This document shows positions 22,568-32,547 of a DNA stretch of 36,314 bases, piece after piece. The stretch is taken from positions 4,838 to 41,151 of the forward strand of contig MNCI01003777.1 of assembly GCA_015680685.1 (NCBI GenBank). The letters are read 5' to 3'. A program made the position numbers and the translations under genes. Source of the DNA: Gnetum montanum. Taxonomy: Eukaryota > Streptophyta > Gnetopsida > Gnetales > Gnetaceae. The number at the start of each line of letters is the position of its first letter. The stretch's first letter is position 1. The notes below the pieces were generated by a model. That model saw nothing but the letters and a program-made list of their open reading frames with translations, was not told the origin of the DNA and searched no databases.

Positions 22568-23014
22568 GTACAAATGTATCTTAAAGATACATAGAGCCAA
22601 AATTCATGCTCAAGTTAACAAGACAGTTTTTCAGGATCTCTGGTTTTCACCGAGACGTGAATAGAGAAATAAAAATAAACATGCTTTAAATCTGAGATGT
22701 ATAATGATTGTGCCAGCCCTGTAAAAAGATTTCCTTAACGTCGGAGATCACATTCTGAGATTGAATTTTCACCAAAAGAAAAAAGATCCAAATGCATTCT
22801 TAGCTATATATAAAGCCTAAATTTATGCTGAAGCTAACAGGATATGCTTTGTCAGGATTTCTGGTTTTCATCAAGACATAAATAGAGAAATAAAGATAAA
22901 CATGTTTTAAGTCTAAGAGACGCATGAAATTATTGTGACAGCCCTGTAAAAAAAACATTTGCTTAGGGTAGGAGATACCATTCTGAGATTGAATTTTCAC
23001 AGAACAAAGTCACA
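22568..23014. repeat. Tandem duplication ~225 bp downstream of the MCTP gene
   Basis: Unit 1 (about 22568-22786) and unit 2 (about 22795-23014) share GGTTTTCA, AATAGAGAAATAAA, CAGCCCTGTAAAAA and CATTCTGAGATTGAATTTTCAC. The offset is 221-228 bp with moderate divergence. The pair lies 3' of the MCTP coding sequence, just past the candidate poly(A) signal, so it may flank or overlap an alternative 3' end. No coding function is seen. Confidence 0.85.
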
Positions 23015-23084
23015 AAATGATCAAATAGTTTTTATGCTTTACAAGGTGCAGATGGATGAGGGAGCTAGCTGAGAGAGCAGCTTA

Positions 23085-23090
23085 TTTATT
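23085..23090 (-). terminator. Candidate poly(A) signal of the MCTP gene
   Basis: AATAAA on the minus strand lies about 325 bases after the MCTP stop codon, in a TAATAAATAAG context. The distance is normal for a plant 3' UTR. This is sequence-based only; plant poly(A) signals are loose. Confidence 0.35.
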
Positions 23091-23413
23091 AGAAAAAGGG
23101 ATAGCATGCTCAGGAAAATCATATCAAAAGATTTCAAGTGTCATCCAAAACACTTTACTGAGAAGCCAAAATTATATTAACTAGCAGTATTCATAAGCAT
23201 ACAAAGCAGATTCAATATAATATATATGACCAATACCTCATTTGTCGTTCATGAGTCAAAATAAGATGCATCCTGAATCTCTTCAGGGTGAAGGAGATTC
23301 ACTACTGGACCTCCCATTCCAAACTGAACTCCACTTACCAACCCGTCCCTTAAAAGCACTTAAGGCCACAAAAACCGAAAATGGAATGCGAGGTCCTACG
23401 CCTGAAACATTTT

Positions 23414-26380
23414 TTACAGAAGACTATCAGTCTTAGCAGGAAGTCTCCTAAAGTAGTTTACGGGTACGGATGGAAGCTTTTGGCGGAATCTAGGATGTCG
23501 CATTTGATACAGGCCCAACAGCACAACTACTATTTCCAGAGGTGTAACATACAGAACCAAAGCAGCCATGAGACAGAAAGTGATGAAAATTGTAGTGGCC
23601 CGGGGATCCCTCCAGCTTAAGAGATTCTGCAATCTCTCACCCTGTGTAGCCATGTCGCCAACAACTGTCTGGATCCTGCCTGCAACGCTTCTCAAACGGT
23701 CATACCTCATTCTAACAACATCGGAATTCTTTGTAGTGGGGAATGTGTCAAACTCCTCATCAAGTTCATCTATAGTCACAGCCTCTGCATGAGATAGACG
23801 GGTATCCATGTGTGGTGGGCGTCTAGGTCTGAATCTGAAGTTCCAGACTCCGATCAGGAACATGTAGAGAAAAATTGTAGGCAGGATCATCTGTGGGTAG
23901 CAAACCAGAATCAGGAACAGCATGTGGAACAGCACTGTGGTCACAGAGTTTGTCCAATTGCAGATATCATTGAACCATCTTCCCACAGCAATAATTGGGG
24001 AAAGCACACCCGTTATGCGGAAGAAATTTGCTTTGCTTCTCCTCATGCTCCACATGTGTGAATCCACATCCACCATGTATTCCACCACTTCCCTTTTCAG
24101 AGGTGGCTCGGCCCTGCTCAGCCGAGCAGCAACTATGCCGATGGCTTGGTATCTGAGAGTGTCAAGTTGTGTCACTGTAAATGGATGAGTGTAATGCATC
24201 TTGGGTAGCAGAGGCTTGGCATAAACGTGCATCATGTTCATAACAGATGTGCATGAAAATCTCACAGCCAGTTGAAGCTCCCCCATCTTTTTCACCCCAT
24301 TTGGCTGCAGAACCAACAGAGGATACGAATGAGTGTATACCCTCTCAGTTTCCAGTGTTGAAAGCCTAATCCGCACTTTCCCAATCTTGTTATCCTTGGC
24401 CACTGCTGCTTTCTCACCATTCTCAGGATGGTTGTTATCAAACACTCCAATTGTGATGACTGTGCAAGGATCATATACATCCCAGGTATACTGCTCGTTC
24501 CATCTGGGATTAGCACTGTCTATGACTGTTCTTGTTCTAACCCATTTCTGTACATACTTTGCAACACAGTAGGCATCAGTGCTCCCTTTGCCTTCCTTGG
24601 TGGCCTTCATAGGAAGCAGCCCAGTGGCGCTCAGGACGCCAACTTCCAGAACACCGATGGGGCTTTTCCATAGCTGTTTTGAAGTGGGCCTCAGATCACT
24701 ACTGTAATGTGTGGATTCATCAAGAACATGATACCCACCTTCCAGGATGAGTCTCACATGAATCTTGCTGGAAAACTTCACCTCCTTCTTCTCACCCTCC
24801 ACTATTATGTGCTTCTCAAGGGGGTACCATCTGGGCGGAACAGCTTTGCTATCCAGACGTTTTTGAATGCTAGATAAGGGGACAAACGCTTTTCCCAGGA
24901 CCTCATCCTTGTTTGGTCCCATCCTGTCCTCAACAGAGAGAACCAGGTGCTCCTCAAATGGCTCTGCAGCCACAAAAAGAAATTCTTCGTTCCAAACATG
25001 GCCGACTCCCCTGGCAGTGGTTGCTTTTGTCTTGTACATCTGGTTTCCCAGGTTCACTCTCACGCTAGCGTCAGGGATCCTCCCTTTCTCACTAGGAACC
25101 AAATCCTGAGCTTCAATAATGTTAACTCTTAAGTACCACAGTCTAGGGGAGAGGTATACCTTCGATCTGAGAGTAGCAAGACGTTCTGGGTGCACTGAAG
25201 CAGCATCAGAATGCCATGCCTCTGGGAAAGCTTCATCTGCCTGGGTTCCCTTCCATACTGCCAGCATGAGCTCGCCCTTAACCTTCTGCTCTGATTTCTT
25301 GTCCTCCAATCTATACCACTGAGGGGCCAAGGGACTATCAGGGGGTACTCGGACTGGAATATCATGGATCTCAAATATCACACGTCCAATGAAGTCATCT
25401 TTAACAACATCCTTGTCCATGACAGTTACTTCAAGGAACGAAGCCTGGAGCCTGTCCTGAGAGAATGCAAAAACCTGGTTCCATTCTGGCTTTGATGTTT
25501 TTTCAAAGTGCTTGGTTTTGCCTTTATAATTGCCCATTTTGACCTCCACATAGGGATCACATTTCCCACTGATATCCATGGTGGGCAGGTCCCTGGCTTT
25601 CACTACTCGAACATACAGATACGTCATCTGCTCAACGAGATCATAAGTGCTGGTTAGCCTGTCGCCACGGATACCCAGCGAGGCCAACTGGGGACTGGTA
25701 TCCCTCAAGCTATAATCCATGGATTGAGGAGGAGGTCCGTGCATGTGAACCACTTTCACGTCGGCAGGCCTCTTCTCCTCTGTCTTTGAGCCTTGTTTAG
25801 GGGTTTGCTGGTGATGCTGGTAACGGATAGTCTCTACAACCTCATCTAGAGGTCCTTTCTCCTTGAAAATTTTCTCCTCTTTCACAGGAACAGCAGGATC
25901 TGCAACAGGAGGAGGAGCAGAAACAAAAACAGGAGCAGGAGCAGCAGCAGCTGCCGCTGAAAACCCACCACCACCACCACCGTTTTCCTCTATGAAATAC
26001 ACTCTCAGACCTACGTCTCCTTTGATGTTTGAGAAAATACCCCTCTTCTCCAGAGGATAGTGCTGCACAATTGCTTCTTCCTGCCTCACAATGCTGCTCC
26101 CGTAGATCCTGACCCTGCCCAAGAAGTTGCGCGTGTGTGCAGCTCTGTTCTCGTGGTATATATTCACATCCACAGTTTCAAACGGCAGATTGTTGGGGTC
26201 TGGAACAGTGAAGGAGAGTTTCTCATTCCAGACTGGGCTCAGATCCTTTTCCTTTGTGGAGGTACGGAATCTTTGGTTACCATACACAACCTCTGCATAG
26301 GCGCTAGATGAGCCGTGCCCATCTTTGGGCATCAAATTGAAGGCAGAAACAATCTCTACGACTAATTTGAGTTTGCTCAT
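23414..26380 (-). CDS. MCTP family protein: four C2 domains and C-terminal membrane region (QUIRKY/FTIP superfamily)
   Basis: An intact, uninterrupted 988-residue frame. C2-A spans about 1-130 (KLVVEIVSAFNLMPKDGHGSS), followed by a low-complexity linker 131-245 with Gly (134-139), Ala and Pro runs. C2-B is about 250-378, C2-C 413-545, C2-D 575-708. The phosphoribosyltransferase C-terminal-like domain (PRT_C) covers about 740-988, with hydrophobic membrane segments near 813-848 and 929-957 and the family-typical end YFRRLPAKTDSLL. C2-B keeps a full-looking set of calcium-ligand aspartates (D269, D275, D322, D324, D328/329). C2-A has lost most. Plant MCTPs sit in the ER membrane at plasmodesmata, tether it to the plasma membrane and affect cell-to-cell signalling or transport of FT-type proteins. 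Four C2 domains and about 1000 residues suit the QUIRKY-like branch better than the shorter, three-C2 FTIP1 type. The start codon precedes C2-A with no missing residues. The single-exon coding sequence is usual for this family. Its CpG content and codon order contrast with the decayed repeats around it. Confidence 0.95.
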   Translation of the reverse strand: MSKLKLVVEIVSAFNLMPKDGHGSSSAYAEVVYGNQRFRTSTKEKDLSPVWNEKLSFTVPDPNNLPFETVDVNIYHENRAAHTRNFLGRVRIYGSSIVRQEEAIVQHYPLEKRGIFSNIKGDVGLRVYFIEENGGGGGGFSAAAAAAPAPVFVSAPPPVADPAVPVKEEKIFKEKGPLDEVVETIRYQHHQQTPKQGSKTEEKRPADVKVVHMHGPPPQSMDYSLRDTSPQLASLGIRGDRLTSTYDLVEQMTYLYVRVVKARDLPTMDISGKCDPYVEVKMGNYKGKTKHFEKTSKPEWNQVFAFSQDRLQASFLEVTVMDKDVVKDDFIGRVIFEIHDIPVRVPPDSPLAPQWYRLEDKKSEQKVKGELMLAVWKGTQADEAFPEAWHSDAASVHPERLATLRSKVYLSPRLWYLRVNIIEAQDLVPSEKGRIPDASVRVNLGNQMYKTKATTARGVGHVWNEEFLFVAAEPFEEHLVLSVEDRMGPNKDEVLGKAFVPLSSIQKRLDSKAVPPRWYPLEKHIIVEGEKKEVKFSSKIHVRLILEGGYHVLDESTHYSSDLRPTSKQLWKSPIGVLEVGVLSATGLLPMKATKEGKGSTDAYCVAKYVQKWVRTRTVIDSANPRWNEQYTWDVYDPCTVITIGVFDNNHPENGEKAAVAKDNKIGKVRIRLSTLETERVYTHSYPLLVLQPNGVKKMGELQLAVRFSCTSVMNMMHVYAKPLLPKMHYTHPFTVTQLDTLRYQAIGIVAARLSRAEPPLKREVVEYMVDVDSHMWSMRRSKANFFRITGVLSPIIAVGRWFNDICNWTNSVTTVLFHMLFLILVCYPQMILPTIFLYMFLIGVWNFRFRPRRPPHMDTRLSHAEAVTIDELDEEFDTFPTTKNSDVVRMRYDRLRSVAGRIQTVVGDMATQGERLQNLLSWRDPRATTIFITFCLMAALVLYVTPLEIVVVLLGLYQMRHPRFRQKLPSVPVNYFRRLPAKTDSLL

Positions 26381-27840
26381 TGAGCTATTTTCCTGAAAAT
26401 CTTACAGTAAAATGCTATTCCTGAAAATTTTACAGTGAAGTACTTTTACAAATCAGCAAATCAGCCGCTGGCTTACAGATATGGGGTCAACGTATTTGCC
26501 GATGCACCGGACCGGATCAATGCAAATCTAATGATTATTCCGCTTTTTCAAATCCCAGCTCGGTAAAATCCCCCTGCATGCATTTTGCTAGCAGCTCTGC
26601 AAAAGCTACCTGCAGAAATCATTCATGTTACCAACGCAATCATGGCTCAGACAGAAACCAAACAAGAAGGGGAAAATCCCTGCGCTTTGCCAGTGTGTAC
26701 CGAAAAAAAAGCTAATACTGTGAATTACACGCAGGGTGGGGAACAATGGATCCAGAAAGCCAAAGCACCCGATAAAACATATATCACGAATCACCAGAGC
26801 TACATACCGTGCAAAGAATTCATAGTCACAGGAGCAAATGATTCATGGCCTGCACATTCTAACAGAGCAAATGATTCATATCTTGCAGAGAGCCTAAGCG
26901 AATTGTATGGCAACACAGGCTACCGAACGAGAAAAGCCCTGAATACACCGACAACGCTTACAGCATCCAAACGAGGTCAACTTGAGAACAAGGAAGCTTC
27001 AACAACTACTCCCATGAAGGACAAAAAGACAAATCTCCGACCTACGGTTTTAAGATATGCCTATCGAAACCGATGGCATTCATTGGGCCAAGAGCATTAA
27101 TGGGCAAAAACCAAACACCAAACCTCTCCAAAATATGAATCCAGCAGCGTCCGCCCAAAAACTCCCTTGTATCCAAAGGCACACCACCAAACTCTTGGAT
27201 CAAAACTTTGAAACAAACAAAGTACAGACACGATCCATCACACACAGAAACCCGTCAAAAACTTTGAAACGCACACCGGCCACGATTCATCAGACGCACA
27301 GGCCCAAGCCCAAGACCGAAAAAACAAAATCAGGCAGGAAAACCAGAGAAGAAGAGCATGAAAGGATGCACAGCCCAGAAGAACGAACCTGGCAAGGATC
27401 TCAGATCTCTACGCAGACTTCCGCTGGATAGATTTGAATAGACGAGTCGGAGCCGTGAAAGGGCAAATGAATTCCGCAGAAACGCAGACGAAGATGGGAG
27501 GAAAAGGGAAATGGCATGTGTTCTTGGTCTTTGTCTGCTCTATTTACTTGTGAAAGCACAGAAAGATGCTCCGAGCTTAGTAAACGACGTGGGACTGGAC
27601 GAAATTGTCGTACTCGGCCGATGCAACGCCACCACCCCCGGACGAAAACAGTGAAAAACTGCATAAGCAGCAGCTGCTGCTGCTCCTGCATCCTTCCATT
27701 AAAACGCGTCAGGCTAAATGAATAAACAAGAAAAAAAAAGAACCAGAACAGAAAACGAAAAACAAGTTGCAGCAGGCATCGACGATTGGATTCGTCTACT
27801 CAAGCTGAAAGGAAAAAACAATCCCATATATGCAGAAGCA
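26381..27840 (-). promoter_or_regulatory. Leader and promoter zone of the MCTP gene, with possible 5' UTR intron
   Basis: On the minus strand ATTTTCAG ends 13 bases before the ATG (AG at 26393-26394) and is duplicated 28 bases upstream (26419-26428). Both copies look like 3' splice acceptors. A possible donor, CCAG|GTTCGT, lies at about 27388. The stretch between is T-rich on the minus strand, as plant introns are. A weak TATA-like CATATATGGG lies near 27820-27830. Some plant MCTP genes have leader introns, but none of these sites is proven. A 96-codon minus-strand frame (27691-27401) in the would-be leader exon could be an upstream ORF or chance. Confidence 0.35.
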
Positions 27841-28099
27841 CAGAAAAACTAATCCCAGGTGACGATTGAATCGTACCGAAGATCAAAATCAGGGGGAAAA
27901 TGCCCCCCGCCGCTGTTGCCGTTTGACCGTTACTGTTAAAAATTCAAAAAATGGGCCAAAGAACAATGCATAAACAAACCGCCTCATTCCAAGAAACTGT
28001 CCCTAGACTAACATTTTTGCCATGCAGCCGAGGTGCCAAGAGCTGTACCGCAGGTGACGTGGATTTATTTTTGAATTTCTCGGTCATTGAGCTTAATCG
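27841..28099. other. Upstream flank of MCTP, nothing recognised
   Basis: No motif stands out between the leader zone and the repeat array that begins near 28100. Confidence 0.4.
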
Positions 28100-28740
28100 G
28101 ACATTTCATTCAGATAAATGTTAAAGGTCATCTTAAATGTGGTAACATTTTTGTTTCTCGATCCATAAGACTTAGGTTAAAGGTCATCTTTATGGTAACA
28201 TTTTTGTTTCTCAACTCATAAGACTTAGGTTAAAGATCATCTTCAACTGTGGTAATATTTTGTTTCTCAACTCATAAGACTTAGGTTCGAGCCTCAATAG
28301 AGTTGTTTAAAAGAGACTAGACTTTCATTCATCTACCTATCTATTCCTGCAGAGATGAGCATTAAACCTCTATATGATGATCCTTGAGTTTAACCAACAT
28401 TTCATCTAGATATGTGTCTAGATATGTGTCAATCATTGTAAGAACCATGCAACCGTAATAACATACTTGTTTCTCAAGTCATAAAACCTTTCTAACCTTT
28501 AACATACTTGTTTCTCAAGTCATAAAACCTTTCTAACCTTTAACGCAACTATTCAAAAGAGGTTCCGGGAACTTTCGTTCATCCACTCACTCTACCATGG
28601 CCGGATGACATTGAACCTCTACATAAATTTAAGCGGACATTTCATCTAGAGACATGTAAGTCGTCCCAAAGGCGTATGCAACCATAATAACATTCTCATT
28701 TCTCAGATCATAAGACGCTGGTTCGAACCAAGATGCACTC
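28100..28740 (+). repeat. Tandem array of tRNA-like (SINE-like) modules with internal micro-duplications
   Basis: A module recurs with CGGACATTTCAT-type anchors at 28101, 28397 and 28637 (spacing 296 and 240 bp). Each holds a head with ACTTGTTTCTCAAGT or a variant, then CATAAGAC and, in two heads, GGTTCGAGCC or GGTTCGAACC. This has the order of an anticodon arm and B box, most like tRNA-Glu. A body with CTTTCATTCATCTACC and CATTAAACCTCTATA follows. Within the first module the head is repeated three times (28120-28280), and in the second twice (28459-28540). The plus strand is the tRNA-sense strand. Target copies were not found. Confidence 0.6.
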
Positions 28741-28827
28741 ACCTAACAAAAGAAGTTACCCTTGTGGACAAGATGAGTACGGACGCTAAAATGCAGTCCG
28801 GGTAATCAGGGGTTTTGAGGTGCATTG

Positions 28828-28863
28828 GTGGGCCCACATTTGAGGTGTGTTGGTGGGGCCCAC
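28828..28863. promoter_or_regulatory. Tandem pair of TCP-type palindromic sites
   Basis: GTGGGCCCAC (28828-28837) and GTGGGGCCCAC (28853-28863) sit in two repeats of a GAGGTGYRTTGGTGGG unit 25 bases apart. GTGGGNCC/GGNCCCAC is the published consensus for plant TCP transcription factors. The sites lie about 2.4 kb upstream of the MCTP start codon and may serve it or an unseen transcript on the plus strand. Confidence 0.4.
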
Positions 28864-30480
28864 CGCTGAAAAGGAATAGGAACCGACGCTGGGAACCGAT
28901 TTCTGAGGTCCATCCTTGGGAAAAAGCCGCAAAAAACTCCCACGGCTTTTCATTTTCCCCTTCCGCCAGCGACCTATGCACGTTCCCAAGCCTTCTATTC
29001 TTTGTGGGTTGATGATGTGCATTTTGTGGGCTGACCCGTCACTTTTGAATCTTGACCTGCAAATTGTGGTCCTTTTCCCTGTTTTTTAAGGCACTGTGCA
29101 GTTTTCCCGAGTGTCAGTCTGGCAACGCCTTTGATTTGGCTTTTCCTGGCTTCAACGGATTCTGAGAAGCCGAGAAGATCCAGCTTTTTTTGGTTCTCCT
29201 CTTTTGCCTTCCCGGTTCATTTTTTGGAATTTGCAAAATACAGTTGGCTTTATTTTTGCTTGCAATTCTTTTCCGGAATCAAGGGAATTCATGGACGTTG
29301 TTTATGCATCCACCCACCACGGTAACGCAGAAGCCTCGTGGATCTGGTCAGCGTTGCCGCTAGCCCTGGTTTCTGGAAAGATTGAACATTTCGGAAAATG
29401 GGATGGCTTTCAATTTTATTGCTTTCTTTTGCTCTCGGATTGCTCGCTCAAACAGCACAGGAATATTCCTTCCATGCGTGGTTTTATGTTTATTAATCTG
29501 GTTTCGCATGTTTCGGGGGCGTTTATTTTTGTGGTATTTTCTTTTTGGCGTGTGTAGCAACGGACACGCCAGGATCCATGGAACAAGCCTTGGGTTTATC
29601 TCCAATTCTCCATCCACCCCCACACGGCATTCCTTCAATTCGTTCGTTGCTAATCTGCGTCAGTAACTATCAAGAATTCTGGACACTTGATTAAGACTTT
29701 GGAAATCAGATGCGCGTTGCAATCAGTCAATAATGGAGACCCACTTTCGCGTCTTTGGGCACCTGTGTAGAGTCCTACTGTCCCAGGATTCCTTGTTGAT
29801 AACCATAACTGTATGTTTTTCACCTGTAGATTTTGCTTCTTGTTGGTAGGTTTACTTCAGTTACTCTCACGTCTAGAAACTGGCTCGTTCCGGCATTTAC
29901 TTGCTTGCCACGTAAAGCAAAGAGATTTCCACGGCTATGGATTTTAGGATCTTGTGTTTTTCAGGAAAATAGATTTTAGACTGGGGGCTTCTGTTCAGCA
30001 GCCCGGGCGGCCCCATTGTACCAATCAGCGTGCGAATGTGTTGTAAAGGTTTTGTCTTAATAGAAGATATTTGGATAAACTCGTCTGCTGCAACCACAGG
30101 AACCCAAATTTCTTGATTTCTTCTTCTGCAGACCTTGACGTGGTGTGGTGTGGTGTGGTATGACAGGAAAGGCAATACGGTGCCACAAACTTTTATTATT
30201 ATTTTGTTTTTCTGGGAAATGGGGATAAGTTTGGGACGAGACCGGGCAAAACAGTCAATTGACGACGAGTGGAACATGCACGGAATCACAGATACCCATC
30301 TGCCTTGCGTCAGAAAGTTCCATTTTTCTTCTCAGTTCTTTGTTTGTTTCATCCTTAAAATATTTACCCAATAAATGCCCTAAACAATTCTCATCAGAAC
30401 TGTGCAGCGGTACCCACCAGAAAACAACCCAACCTAGTACTTTTACGTAGGACGTATTTAAAGGTTAACGATAAAAGTGT
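28864..30480. other. CpG-containing region without a recognisable gene
   Basis: Composition is closer to gene-flanking DNA than to the decayed repeats. Short frames exist (29204-29557 plus, 117 codons; 29897-30289 minus, 130 codons) but show no known domain. A four-unit TGGTG pentamer repeat lies at 30141-30160. It could hold the first exon of an unidentified transcript or simply be promoter-distal unique DNA. Confidence 0.4.
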
Positions 30481-30486
30481 TTTAAC

Positions 30487-30504
30487 TATATATATATATA
30501 TATA
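30487..30504. repeat. (TA)9 microsatellite
   Basis: Nine perfect TA units, likely length-polymorphic. Confidence 0.95.
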
Positions 30505-32540
30505 GGTTGCTGATATTTTCTGGGTTTTGCATGCTTCTTTCTGCTACACATTTTGGTGGCCCAATGGCAAAATCCAAAGATTCCATGTCAAGCATAATGC
30601 AGCAAGATGGCCTGTTACGGGCTGTGTCTCTCGTCCTTTTCTAACCCATTATTCCCATTTTCTTATACGGGGATTCTACATGTGGGCTGTGCCCCACAAA
30701 TAATTTAGCATTCCATAATTTTCAACCGAATACATTGAATTCCTTTCTTTGTATTTAGGGAACCAAAAAATAATGTGAGCTAGAACGTGTTTGGCAATTC
30801 CGGCTTTTGTCTCGTGCCTTTGTCGTTAAACATCAAAGGAAGTGGGGTTCATGATGAAATTCTTGAAGTTAAAACAAAAAAGGTTGTGAAAGGAGCCGAA
30901 CGACATTGCAGAAATGGATGGCTGCATCATCGCTTTATCTTGGCCTTTTGAAATCCATGAATGGTTGCTTTTATATTTGCTCAGGTTTCCACTCCTCCAA
31001 TCCACGACATCATTTTTGTTTTTATTTGGATTTCATCATGATTACGGTTCCCTGTTCTTTTATTCCGTTTTTTTTTTTTTGCCCTTTTGCCCGTAACTGG
31101 ACCTTTTCGAAAGGCAATCGGCTTTTGCATTTTGTATTGCAAGAAACAATGATGATTCCACCAACCTAATTGTAACGTTAACATTTAAAAAGCTTTCTGC
31201 TTTTCCATGAAACTCAGAGCAGGCAGAATCAAACATATTAATCATGGTGCTGCTGCCCACTTTATTGGGAAGTGCCGTTTTGAAATTTGGATGCAAAAGT
31301 TGCAACGTCTAAGGAGTAACAAATGCAAAGACAGTTTTGGAAGTAATTTCACGCAATATATTTTTGGGTGGCAGGATTCACCTGTTTAGAAATTCAATGG
31401 TTCGATGCCCAAAATAAACAGACGCTCAATTGTTATAAGGTGGCCTTAAAGCAACAACTTCAGTTAAACAATTTAAGGTGAGCGGTTATAAATTTTTGAT
31501 TTCAATATATTAACAAAAGCTAAGTGCACTTCAAATTCAATCACTTGAAAAATATATATATTTTTGAGCCTATCGTGTTTTAGTTTGACCTGGGCTAAAT
31601 GCAAAAGGTGTTTTAAGTGGAGTGGGGTGTTTGAAGAGGCCCCCTACCTAAGACTGCCACTAAAATTTCCACCGACGTATAAGAATTTTGTGGGTGGTGG
31701 ACGCGCAGGTCCATAACATTCAAACACAATGACCGACTTTCACACAAAACACGTGAGCAATGACGCAGCCACCTACTCATGGTTTCTTAGCAAAAGCTTG
31801 AAAGCAGCAACTCCTAAATAGAATATTTAATTTAAACGTAGAAGTCATGAAAATGCATTATGGCAAGGCGGAACCTCGTTGAGAAAGCAAATTCCATACG
31901 TAAAGACGGGATTTTCATGACAATTATTAAATTGGGCATGGGATTCAATCGTCCACCACGTGCTTCCTGGGCCACCATGTGGTCTTATTTTTAACTTGCA
32001 AATGTTGCTTTCAAACATTGTTGTTAGGATTTGTACTCTACCAAAATGTTTTTGATAAACTTAAGACTTTCTTAACTCCAACATGGGTAGTGTAAGCAAG
32101 AAAACAATGCTTGGTTGATTTATTTGTCAATGAGAAGTGGTTTAATAGGTTAATTAATGCTATTTATTTTCTCTAATCCATGAAAAATTAATTGTAATTG
32201 AGGATGAATCTAGTATGATTCGAAACATATGTAAAGAAAAAAAATATGCAAAGCTATTAATGATACAATGATATGCAGTTACACCATTTAGAGTACATTT
32301 AATTGAAAAGGTTGGCTCTATCTCAAATAAAAATTTGAAAATGTCATGATAAGGAGGGAGAAAAAACCATTGTAGCAATTGAATATTTGAAACAATGTAG
32401 ATCATGTAACATCATTCTAATTTTTCTTTTATAAAATGTTCGTCTTGAAATCCTAGAGCTATGGCTTAATACCAATATGCGTTAACTAATAATGTACTAC
32501 AATTGGTTGAAACTAATAATGTAAATCCCATTGTTAGTAA
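30505..32540. other. Intergenic DNA, nothing recognised
   Basis: No frame or motif supports a gene. There is a T run at 31068-31080 and an AT run near 31550-31562. The last few hundred bases are AT-rich like the repeats and may hold the 5' part of the LINE that follows. Confidence 0.5.
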
Positions 32541-32547
32541 CATAACA

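Noticed and set aside
23568-26311. Many short frames on both strands within the MCTP gene
   Set aside because: They are shadows of the 988-codon frame, with compositions expected from out-of-frame reading.
26585-27100. Plus-strand 171-codon frame opposite the MCTP leader
   Set aside because: No domain or membrane pattern, low-complexity polar composition, and it overlaps the likely leader/intron of the MCTP gene. Probably chance.
27057-27725. Short frames on both strands (27057-27431, 27401-27691, 27516-27725)
   Set aside because: They lie in the presumed MCTP leader, overlap each other and show no motif. An upstream ORF is possible but not supported.
28120-28300. CRISPR-like direct repeats
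   Set aside because: Repeats are few, diverged and unevenly spaced in plant nuclear DNA with tRNA-like motifs; no CRISPR array logic applies.
29204-29557. Plus-strand 117-codon frame
   Set aside because: Aromatic, T-rich-derived composition, no known motif, and overlapping frames of equal length on both strands.
29897-30289. Minus-strand 130-codon frame
   Set aside because: No recognised domain, no conserved context, no start signal to support it.
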